Shown one piece after another: positions 58,393-64,000 of a DNA stretch of 64,000 nucleotides (its first letter is position 1; the number at the start of each line of letters is the position of its first letter). The stretch comes from CAZYLZ01 sp964648335 (GTDB taxonomy: Bacteria > Patescibacteriota > Minisyncoccia > Phycocordibacterales > UBA2100), in assembly GCA_964648335.1 (NCBI GenBank), contig CAZYLZ010000002.1:1-64000 (forward strand), read 5' to 3'. A program made the translations under genes and the position numbers. The notes under the pieces were generated by a model, which had not been told where the DNA came from, ran no database searches, and saw only the letters and a list, made by a program, of their open reading frames with translations.

Positions 58393-59496
58393 ATGAAAAG
58401 AAGCAGCACCATTGCAGCGATTCTTGCGGCTGTGAGTACCGTCTTCGCTGGCACGACTCACGCAAAATCCCCGATCGGAGAGCGGATGCTGGGATCGTAC
58501 GTCGGGTTCAGTCCGATCGCGGCCTCAAACGGTGCCCTGTTCGAGGAAAATCACTTCGGGGTGACATTCGATACGCAGGGAGTCCTGCTATCCTATCGTA
58601 TCGGCGGCCGGCCGTTTCAGATCCGCTATGGTAACGAATGGCTCTTCGACATCAGGGGTGGGGGTGTCGAGCCTTGTCTTGCTCTGCGACAACATCAGTC
58701 GTCGACTTTGGCGCGGTACATATTCTGTCAGACTGCGGAAGTGCCCGCTGTAGAGATGGATATCGTTATGTTTCTCGGCGAGGGCATGCCAGCGATTCTC
58801 GGCGTGTTCTACAAGCAAGATCGCGGCATCGACCTCGTCAGGCAGGCATACGATTCGGCCTATAGTCCCGCTCGACCAAACACCAACACCGTCTCGATCT
58901 TCTTGCGCCCCTTCGACGAACAACGTTCGCGAGACACCATGAGGTCGGGGACTGCCGACGCAAAAGTAGCCCTGGTCGAGGCAGTAGCGCAGAACCTATG
59001 GGTTGCTCCCGAAGATGAGATCGCACAGCGCATTGAGCTCATCAAGCAAGCTGTCGCCGACAAAAACCCGCAGGTGCAACGGACTGCTCTCAACACGTTT
59101 GTCCTCGGCGGACGAGTCGTCCATGGGGTCGACATCGTATCGAGGGCCATCCATAAGCAAGACATCGACAGCGTCGTCTTAAAGGAAGCAGTTTACGCTG
59201 CTACCTGCCTCATGTTCGAAGCCTACCAGCGAGTGCAGAAAGCGAATCGTGTCGAGAAAGAATTCGGTACAACCGATATCGACCTCATACACCAGAGGAC
59301 GGGCGGCGTGCTGAATGCCTTCGCGATCACTGATCTTGAGGACGTTACTCGCTCGGTCCCGCCGTCGCGACGGTGGACGCGCGATCATCTCGCGACTCTT
59401 CGTGCCGCGCTCAAGCAGGCTATCGTGAGTCCTCTGTTGAGTAGGGAGTCTCGTCAGGACGCCGAACAAGCGCTCGTGCAGTATCAAATTCCGTAA
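58393..59496 (+). CDS. Secreted protein of unknown function
   Basis: 367 residues. Signal peptide MKRSSTIAAILAAVSTVFAG then TTHA. The first mature third is beta-rich (FDTQGVLLSYRIGGRPFQIR); the rest is mainly helical (DEIAQRIELIKQAVADKNPQ). Two cysteines near 95-115 may pair. AGGAGGT lies 7 bases before the ATG. It has its own promoter and terminator. No family recognised. Confidence 0.65.
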   Translation: MKRSSTIAAILAAVSTVFAGTTHAKSPIGERMLGSYVGFSPIAASNGALFEENHFGVTFDTQGVLLSYRIGGRPFQIRYGNEWLFDIRGGGVEPCLALRQHQSSTLARYIFCQTAEVPAVEMDIVMFLGEGMPAILGVFYKQDRGIDLVRQAYDSAYSPARPNTNTVSIFLRPFDEQRSRDTMRSGTADAKVALVEAVAQNLWVAPEDEIAQRIELIKQAVADKNPQVQRTALNTFVLGGRVVHGVDIVSRAIHKQDIDSVVLKEAVYAATCLMFEAYQRVQKANRVEKEFGTTDIDLIHQRTGGVLNAFAITDLEDVTRSVPPSRRWTRDHLATLRAALKQAIVSPLLSRESRQDAEQALVQYQIP

Positions 59497-59513
59497 TCTG
59501 CGCAACAACGACC

Positions 59514-59545
59514 GACCGCCGCTTCACAAGCGGCGGTCTCTTTTT
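59514..59545 (+). terminator. Intrinsic terminator
   Basis: GACCGCCGCTT (59514-59524) pairs with AAGCGGCGGTC (59528-59538), then TCTTTTT. Confidence 0.95.
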
Positions 59546-59595
59546 ACCTCGCGGATACGGCATGATACTGTACTCACAGCAAAAGGAGGTCCGAA

Positions 59596-59883
59596 ATGAC
59601 GAATCAGCAGCACGACTACTCGAACCCGCCCGATTGGGCTACTCCCGAGGCGTGGGCCGCAGTCGAAAAAATAGTTGACCGCGCAAAGAAGAACTACGAT
59701 CGACTCTTACGAGAATCGCAAGAAAAGCTGTTGCGCGATCATTGGGGTGAATACATAGTAATTGCTTCGTATTTACCCTTGCGATACGTGGTCGCAAAGA
59801 AAGAGCTCGACGCAGATAATGCATTCAAAGCCAAATACCCTAGGATCAAAAGTGCGGCGCTCTTTCAGATAGGATGTATATAA
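59596..59883 (+). CDS. Small hypothetical protein
   Basis: 95 residues, soluble, mostly helical (EAWAAVEKIVDRAKKNYDRL, then LLRESQEKLLRDHWGEYIVI). No signal peptide. AAAGGAGGTCCGAA before the ATG is an almost perfect Shine-Dalgarno. A terminator follows directly. No family recognised. Confidence 0.6.
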   Translation: MTNQQHDYSNPPDWATPEAWAAVEKIVDRAKKNYDRLLRESQEKLLRDHWGEYIVIASYLPLRYVVAKKELDADNAFKAKYPRIKSAALFQIGCI

Positions 59884-59886
59884 GAA

Positions 59887-59917
59887 ACCCGCCGAGCATG
59901 CGCTCGGCGGGTATTTG
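59887..59917. terminator. Terminator between convergent genes
   Basis: ACCCGCCGAGC (59887-59897) pairs with GCTCGGCGGGT (59902-59912) followed by ATTTG; it serves the gene ending at 59883 and the minus-strand M23 gene. Confidence 0.85.
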
Positions 59918-60580
59918 TTACGCAAAGATAAGTGGGGTGGGGTCGGGGCATTTGCGTGCCCAGAACATTATCTCGCTTTCTTTGACGTATCCGTCCATAG
60001 TGTTCGAAAAGTTTTCCCAGTCGGTCACGTCGTCGATGTCGGCGAACAGATTGAGATGCAGGTGCGGACGCCACACGCCGTTGACCGTTGAGTTGCCGAT
60101 GGTTCCGATCCAGACGCCTTTTGTTACTCGGACGCCAGTGGCGTGTGGCAGATGCTTTGCAAGGTGTGCGTACACCAATGCATGCGGTCTTCCGCGAAAA
60201 TTGATGATCTGGATTACGTGATACCCCCATCCGCCGACAAGCGGCGCATCGGTCCCTTGATACACAATCGGTCCATCGGCGAGGCTCAGGACGCGGATGC
60301 CGGGGTTGTGATTTACGTCGATGCCGGTATGTATCCAGAGCTTGTCTTTCTCGAGGTAGGTTCCTCGGCGTATGTTGCTGCGGTCTTCCATCCATCCACC
60401 GTACGACCAGTCGAGTCCGAGATACCGGTGGTACTCTTCTTCCATCTGGTGCGTGACGACCGGATCTTTGAATGGTCGGAGCTTCCGTGGGACGTCATAC
60501 CTCTTCTCCCACCAGATTGATCCGGTGTTGAGGTTTGCGTACCCATGGCGCTCGGCCATGATCTTGCTCTCGAATATCAT
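59918..60580 (-). CDS. M23-family metallopeptidase-like protein
   Basis: 220 residues. The LytM/M23 zinc ligands are in place: His84 and Asp88 in HTGIDVNH, and His173/His175 in PHLHLN, with YAHL (His139) and WIGTIGNS also typical. M23 enzymes cut peptide cross-links in cell walls. No signal peptide or membrane helix is found, so it is either cytoplasmic, exported by another route, or acts after lysis. ATG 60580 follows AGGAGG by 6 bases; the longer frame to 60628 is rejected. Confidence 0.85.
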   Translation of the reverse strand: MIFESKIMAERHGYANLNTGSIWWEKRYDVPRKLRPFKDPVVTHQMEEEYHRYLGLDWSYGGWMEDRSNIRRGTYLEKDKLWIHTGIDVNHNPGIRVLSLADGPIVYQGTDAPLVGGWGYHVIQIINFRGRPHALVYAHLAKHLPHATGVRVTKGVWIGTIGNSTVNGVWRPHLHLNLFADIDDVTDWENFSNTMDGYVKESEIMFWARKCPDPTPLIFA

Positions 60581-60645
60581 AAGTGCCTCCTGTGTGTTTG
60601 GGACAAAACTTGGCGCAGGATACGGCAAAGGGAGGGGGTGTCAAT

Positions 60646-60801
60646 ATGAAAAGGCAAGCGTTGCCTAAAAAGAAAGCGCAGCCGGGTGGCGGCTGCGCGG
60701 TCGTGTTCGACGAAGCCTCTAACAACGTCGAGTACGTACTTTACTACGAACTGGGTGAGATGGCAATGAAGCAGCAAAGCAGCAAGCTACCTCGAGGGTA
60801 G
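60646..60801 (+). CDS. Small hypothetical protein (51 aa)
   Basis: 51 residues with a basic start (MKRQALPKKKAQPGGG) and a short beta/alpha-like middle (CAVVFDEASNNVEYVLYYEL). GGAGGGGGTG lies before the ATG at 60646, which is chosen over the frame start at 60583. Divergent from the M23 gene. No family recognised. Confidence 0.5.
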   Translation: MKRQALPKKKAQPGGGCAVVFDEASNNVEYVLYYELGEMAMKQQSSKLPRG

Positions 60802-60804
60802 CAA

Positions 60805-60835
60805 GCCGGCAGAAGGTTAGAGGCCATCTGCCGGC
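60805..60835. terminator. Hairpin between convergent small genes
   Basis: GCCGGCAGA (60805-60813) pairs with TCTGCCGGC (60827-60835). No T-run follows in either direction, so termination is likely but not certain. Confidence 0.5.
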
Positions 60836-60850
60836 CCACCTGATCGCTAC

Positions 60851-61030
60851 TTAACGATCCTTCGAGCAGTCAGATACTGCTACCTGACTGCTCTTGGGCG
60901 CACCTGCCAGAGCAGGGGGTACGGTCTCGCACTCGTGACCGTACATCGCTACTGGAGCCAGTGCGATGCTACAGCTTGTGCCGGCGATCTGAGTCATCAC
61001 CAGCACCGACGCGATCGTTCGTAGTCTCAT
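60851..61030 (-). CDS. Small secreted peptide (59 aa)
   Basis: A 59-residue frame on the minus strand from ATG 61030 to TAA at 60853-60851. The N-terminus reads as a signal peptide (MRLRTIASVLVMTQIAGTSC), and the mature part contains three cysteines (Cys20, Cys34, Cys55). Cys20 may be a lipobox-like residue (AGTSC). GAGGTGG lies directly upstream. A consensus promoter (61106-61134) gives a leader of about 70 bases, and the start codon lies in a small hairpin. The layout matches the other single-gene units nearby. Confidence 0.6.
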   Translation of the reverse strand: MRLRTIASVLVMTQIAGTSCSIALAPVAMYGHECETVPPALAGAPKSSQVAVSDCSKDR

Positions 61031-61047
61031 AAGCCACCTCGCTTATG
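61028..61047 (-). promoter_or_regulatory. Hairpin covering start codon and Shine-Dalgarno
   Basis: On the minus strand CATAAGC and GCTTATG form a 7-bp stem with GAGGTG in the loop; the second arm contains the start codon of the 59-residue gene. Such a fold could hinder initiation until opened. Confidence 0.5.
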
Positions 61048-61105
61048 TAGTACCCGAACTAAGCGGGTATCGGGCTTCACCCAGGCCGAAAGGCAGCCTG
61101 CGTGT

Positions 61106-61134
61106 ATTATACTATATTTCATATTATAGGTCAA
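61106..61134 (-). promoter_or_regulatory. Consensus sigma-70-type promoter
   Basis: On the minus strand TTGACC (61134-61129), 17-base spacer, TATAAT (61111-61106). Confidence 0.82.
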
Positions 61135-61232
61135 TAACGTTCGTTTACCACCGCTAACCGACCCAGACTATGTCCCCTCAGGGCCATACAAGTTGCTTTT
61201 TTTGGCAACGTAGTGCATACTGCGGTCGTTCT

Positions 61233-61601
61233 ATGACAGCGAAGACAGCACGTAAGACCGCCTCGAAAAAGGCAAGCAAAGCCCTCACCGGCCTGCCTGA
61301 GCGTTTGCGCATCCGCGTACGTGCTTACGAGCACCGCGTGCTCGACACGTCTGTCAAGCAGATCATCGACACGGCAGTCCGCCTGGGTGCCACCGTCGTG
61401 GGTCCCGTTCCGCTTCCAACCGAAATCAAGAAGTACACGGTCAACCGTGCATCCTTCATCGACAAGGACTCTCGCGAGCAGTTCGAGATGCGCGTCCACA
61501 AGCGCATGATCGATATCATGAGCCCGACCCCAAAGGTCATCGAGGCTCTCACCAACATCGACCTCCCATCCGGTGTATCTATTGACGTCAAGATGATGTA
61601 A
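61233..61601 (+). CDS. rpsJ: Ribosomal protein uS10
   Basis: 122 residues; usual length is 100-105. The extra part is a Lys/Ala-rich N-terminal extension (TAKTARKTASKKASKALTG). The core is clear: LRIRVRAYEHRVLDTSVKQI, GPVPLPTEIKKYTVNRA, DSREQFEMRVHKRMIDI and LPSGVSIDVKM. First gene of the S10-type cluster, but here followed by its own terminator and a membrane protein. No Shine-Dalgarno. Confidence 0.95.
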   Translation: MTAKTARKTASKKASKALTGLPERLRIRVRAYEHRVLDTSVKQIIDTAVRLGATVVGPVPLPTEIKKYTVNRASFIDKDSREQFEMRVHKRMIDIMSPTPKVIEALTNIDLPSGVSIDVKMM

Positions 61602-61617
61602 CCCTGTGGTTATTGGA

Positions 61618-61660
61618 AAAAGCCGTGGATTACCCTTGTGGTCATCCACGGCTTTTCTTT
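61618..61660 (+). terminator. Terminator after rpsJ
   Basis: AAAAGCCGTGGAT (61618-61630) pairs with ATCCACGGCTTTT (61644-61656), then CTTT. This separates rpsJ from rplC, which are usually one transcript. Confidence 0.85.
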
Positions 61661-61711
61661 AGTAGAGGTCGTGTTTTGTGCATAACCAGAATCAACGGGT
61701 TCTAAGCGCGC

Positions 61712-61717
61712 TATACT
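61712..61717 (+). promoter_or_regulatory. -10 box (TATACT)
   Basis: TATACT ends 8 bases before the ATG at 61726. Confidence 0.55.
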
Positions 61718-61725
61718 TTTCAGAC

Positions 61726-62163
61726 ATGAGACGTGCGCTTATCGCTTCCACCTTGGTGGCTTCACTTCTGCCCTTTATCGCCGTTGCACAGACGCAAGGG
61801 GATGATATGCGTTCGGTCATCGAGGCCGATCTCCATGCCAAAGGGGTCGACTCTACTATGAGTGCAGCCGATTTCCGGGCTCTGGTCGACTCGCTTGCAA
61901 ACGCCTCGCAGAAAGAGGGGATAACCCCGAAAACCGTGGTAGAGAACCAAAATGCCGAAAACTTCAAGAATACGCCCCCGTTGGCCTCGGGGAGCACCTT
62001 CGATCAGGCGGCGCAGGGTGTCGATGCGGACTTGCGCGCAGCGTCCGAACAGGAACTCGCCGTGATCGTTGCTGGCGTGGTAGCGCTCGCGCTCTTGTTC
62101 GGAATATGGCGCAGATACAAGCATTTGTCGGCTATCCGGGCGTCGTCGGCAAAGCTCCTCTAG
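61726..62163 (+). CDS. Signal-peptide and C-terminal-anchor protein within ribosomal cluster
   Basis: 145 residues. Signal peptide (MRRALIASTLVASLLPFIAV then AQ), a polar helical middle (SVIEADLHAKGVDSTMSAAD), and a C-terminal membrane helix (LAVIVAGVVALALLFGIW) with a basic cytoplasmic end. No family recognised. It sits between rpsJ and rplC with its own leaderless-type promoter. Confidence 0.6.
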   Translation: MRRALIASTLVASLLPFIAVAQTQGDDMRSVIEADLHAKGVDSTMSAADFRALVDSLANASQKEGITPKTVVENQNAENFKNTPPLASGSTFDQAAQGVDADLRAASEQELAVIVAGVVALALLFGIWRRYKHLSAIRASSAKLL

Positions 62164-62192
62164 CACGTATTCTGCGAGAGGGGACAGGATGC

Positions 62193-62220
62193 TTGCATTT
62201 TATGCAAAGTTCTATATAGT
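62193..62220 (+). promoter_or_regulatory. Promoter of rplC-rplD-rplW
   Basis: TTGCAT (62193-62198), 16-base spacer, TATAGT (62215-62220). The leader to the ATG is about 76 bases. Confidence 0.65.
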
Positions 62221-62233
62221 GCACGAACGCTAC

Positions 62234-62296
62234 GTCCCAAGAAGGGACCAATGGTACGAGGCATTCGCCTCCGCCATCGAGTGGACGGCGTTTTTT
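62234..62296 (+). promoter_or_regulatory. rplC leader with terminator-like hairpin
   Basis: GTCCC/GGGAC (62234-62238 with 62244-62248) forms a first hairpin. CCGCCA (62271-62276) pairs with TGGaCGG (62282-62288), followed by CGTTTTTT ending at 62296, 6 bases before the rplC start. This is the layout of an attenuator for ribosomal-protein autoregulation; no ligand can be named. Confidence 0.45.
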
Positions 62297-62302
62297 CATT
62301 TT

Positions 62303-62923
62303 ATGACAAACAAATTCATGTTGGGAACCAAGGGTCGTATGACCCAGGTATTTAACGAAGACGGCAGCGTCAAGGCTGCTACGGTTGTTACTGCAGGTCC
62401 CCTTAAGGTGACCCAGGTAAAGACTGTCGAGATCGACGGATACAAGGCTGTACAGGTAGGCTTTGGCGACCGCCGCGAGAAGAATGTTAACAAGCCGCAG
62501 TTGGGTCATCTTAAAGACCTTGGCACCTTCATGCACTTGCGAGAGTTCCGCCTTACCGAGGGTTTCAAGACCCCGCTCGAGCGCGGTCAGTCGATCGACG
62601 TATCGGCGTTCGTTCCAGGCGACGTCATCACCGTTTCTGCAATCACCAAGGGAAAGGGCTTCCAGGGAGGCGTTAAGCTCCAGGGCTTCAAGGGTGCTCC
62701 TCGCTCGCACGGTCACAAGCAATCCGAGCGCCGTCCAGGTTCTATCGGTATGCGCTGGCCGCAGCGCGTCATCAAGGGAAAGCGCATGGCAGGACGCATG
62801 GGTGGCGACATGGTCACGGTCAAGAATCTCAAGGTCCTCCAGGTCGACATCGCAACCAATACCCTCGTCATCTCGGGTGCAATCCCAGGGAAGCCAGGAG
62901 CTCTCATCGAGATCATCGCATAA
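62303..62923 (+). CDS. rplC: Ribosomal protein uL3
   Basis: 206 residues. L3 binds near the peptidyl transferase centre. MLGTKGRMTQVFNEDG near the start, SAITKGKGFQGGVKLQGFKG, APRSHGHKQSERRPGSIG and VIKGKRMAGRMGGDMVTVKN are typical. Two initiators are possible (ATG 62303 and ATG 62318); the first is used. rplD follows 7 bases later. Confidence 0.95.
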   Translation: MTNKFMLGTKGRMTQVFNEDGSVKAATVVTAGPLKVTQVKTVEIDGYKAVQVGFGDRREKNVNKPQLGHLKDLGTFMHLREFRLTEGFKTPLERGQSIDVSAFVPGDVITVSAITKGKGFQGGVKLQGFKGAPRSHGHKQSERRPGSIGMRWPQRVIKGKRMAGRMGGDMVTVKNLKVLQVDIATNTLVISGAIPGKPGALIEIIA

Positions 62924-62930
62924 CCTTTAT

Positions 62931-63596
62931 ATGAAAACAGACATCTACAACACACAGGGTAAGAAGGCAGGGTCAATCGACCTTCCCGAGACTGTCTTCG
63001 GACTTCCGTGGAACAACGACCTGGTCTATCAGACTGTCGTCGCTATGGAGGCAAACGCCCGAACCCCGGTCGCGCACACCAAGCAGCGTGGCGAAGTCCG
63101 CGGAGGTGGAAAGAAACCATGGAAGCAGAAGGGAACCGGACGCGCACGTCACGGATCGATCCGCTCTCCTATCTGGAAAGGCGGTGGTGTCACCCACGGA
63201 CCTCGCAAAGAGAAGATCTATTCGCAGAAGCTCAACAAGAAAGCCCGCGCCAAGGCGCTCTATACCGTGCTCTCTCAGAAGCTTCGCGATGGCAAGATCC
63301 TCTTCGTCGATGAGCTCGCATTCGCGCAGCCAAAGACTGCCGAGGCCAAGAAGGCTCTCGTAAACTTTGCCGGCGTCAAAGGCTTCGACACGATTGCTAC
63401 CAAGAAGAAGAACAGCGCTCTCATCGCTATCGGCACCTTGAACCCAGGAGCAGTAAAGAGCTTCAACAACATGGGTAACGTCGCTACCGTCGAGACCCGC
63501 AACCTGAACCCGGTCGAGGTCTTGCGCGCAAGCTACCTGGTTATCGTGAACCCTGAAGAGTCGGTCAAGGTACTCGCCGCTCGCTCAACCAAATAA
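62931..63596 (+). CDS. rplD: Ribosomal protein uL4
   Basis: 221 residues. Typical segments: VVAMEANARTPVAHTKQRGE, GGGKKPWKQKGTGRARHGSI, RSPIWKGGGVTHGPR and a C-terminal ILFVDELAF followed by a Rossmann-like half. In E. coli L4 also regulates the S10 operon; the leader hairpin upstream of rplC is a possible target here by analogy only. No Shine-Dalgarno. Confidence 0.96.
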   Translation: MKTDIYNTQGKKAGSIDLPETVFGLPWNNDLVYQTVVAMEANARTPVAHTKQRGEVRGGGKKPWKQKGTGRARHGSIRSPIWKGGGVTHGPRKEKIYSQKLNKKARAKALYTVLSQKLRDGKILFVDELAFAQPKTAEAKKALVNFAGVKGFDTIATKKKNSALIAIGTLNPGAVKSFNNMGNVATVETRNLNPVEVLRASYLVIVNPEESVKVLAARSTK

Positions 63597-63600
63597 TATA

Positions 63601-64000
63601 TGGCTATCTTCAAACGAACACCAAAAGCAGCTGCAGAGACCAAGACTGCAAAGACGACCAAAGAGCCTAAGGCAAAGAAGGTCGCTTCCAAGAAGACAGC
63701 GGTCGTAAAGACCGCAGCTCCTATCGAGATTTCTGCAGACGCACAGAGCATGGCGCACGTACTCATCCGTCCTCGTATCACCGAGAAGGCGAGCGAGAGC
63801 GCATCGAAGAACTGCTATGTCTTCGATATCCACCTCGATGCCACTAAGCGCGATGTCGTATCCGCGATACGCAGCGCGTACAAGGTCACTCCGGTGCGCG
63901 TCAACGTCACCTACATCCGTGCAAAGAACGTCGTTACTCGCCGCGGTCAGCGCGGAGTGAAGCAGGGTGGAAAGAAGGCATACGTGTATCTTAAGAAGGA
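63601..64000 (+). CDS. rplW: Ribosomal protein uL23, 3' end cut by window
   Basis: The frame from ATG 63601 is open to the window end (about 133 residues visible). A Lys/Ala-rich N-terminal extension of about 50 residues (FKRTPKAAAETKTAKTTKEP, then KAKKVASKKTAVV) precedes the L23 core: VLIRPRITEKASESASKNCY, VFDIHLDATKRDVVSAI, VTPVRVNVTYIRAKN and RRGQRGVKQGGKKAYVYLKK. It follows rplD by 4 bases. The final residues lie outside the window. Confidence 0.93.

Noticed and set aside
59918..60580. Secreted peptidoglycan hydrolase role for the M23 protein
   Set aside because: The zinc ligands are intact but no signal peptide or anchor is visible at either possible start, so export is not claimed.
1..64000. 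CRISPR arrays
   Set aside because: No regularly spaced direct repeats were seen in any intergenic region, and no cas genes are present.
1..64000. tRNA, rRNA, tmRNA or other standard RNA genes
   Set aside because: No intergenic stretch shows a T-arm, acceptor stem or other recognisable RNA signature; nearly all gaps are short and filled by promoters or terminators.

Overview
The window looks like chromosome from a member of the Candidate Phyla Radiation (Patescibacteria), most likely a Parcubacteria-type lineage. This is inference from gene content. It rests on an S12/S7, EF-G, EF-Tu and S10-L3-L4-L23 core, a compact type IV pilus locus, a ComEC split into two proteins, peptidoglycan-binding proteins carrying PKD and Kazal-like modules, GWAWS-repeat surface proteins, a trigger factor without its PPIase domain, and the lack of biosynthetic operons. 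No 16S rRNA or tRNA gene is visible, so the lineage cannot be fixed from this stretch. No stretch longer than about 300 bases lacks a gene.

Layout. 1-4.8 kb: accessory genes (an HhH-tailed protein, a HIT hydrolase, a short UDP-glucose dehydrogenase-like protein, unknowns). 4.8-9.3 kb, minus strand: trigger factor, two envelope unknowns, inorganic pyrophosphatase, nusA. 9.3-17.5 kb: pilB and pilC, then a minus-strand operon of three prepilin-like proteins and a signal-peptide protein. 17.6-25.8 kb: tpiA, pgk, two paralogous wall-binding proteins, HIT, recJ, a membrane protein. 25.8-29.1 kb: RNase H, unknowns, an orphan ThiF-like protein, two tandem mscL genes. 29.1-32.1 kb: the two ComEC halves flanking superoxide dismutase. 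32-35 kb: small secreted protein, MarR-like regulator, L28, site-2 protease, Nudix. 35.2-40.1 kb: rpsL, rpsG, a structured non-coding stretch, DUF1508 protein, fusA. 40.1-44.7 kb: one IS200-like transposase and a surface-protein locus. 45-55.4 kb: envelope proteins, a phosphoribosyltransferase/beta-propeller fusion, rhodanese, DsbA-like protein, SGNH hydrolase, methyltransferase and a double glycosyltransferase. 55.6-61 kb: tuf, then a run of small single-gene units, mostly secreted. 61.2-64 kb: rpsJ, a membrane protein, rplC, rplD, rplW (cut by the window end).

Two styles of gene start are mixed. About twenty genes have a TATACT/TACAAT-like -10 box ending only 6-11 bases before the start codon and no Shine-Dalgarno, as expected of leaderless mRNAs. 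The large translation genes have -35/-10 promoters but also no Shine-Dalgarno. About twenty accessory genes, many small and secreted, have a strong AGGAGG-type site and usually their own intrinsic terminator. Together the genes describe a small-genome cell that keeps translation, lower glycolysis, DNA uptake and pili, with a surface rich in wall-binding, protease-inhibitor-like and fibre-like proteins.
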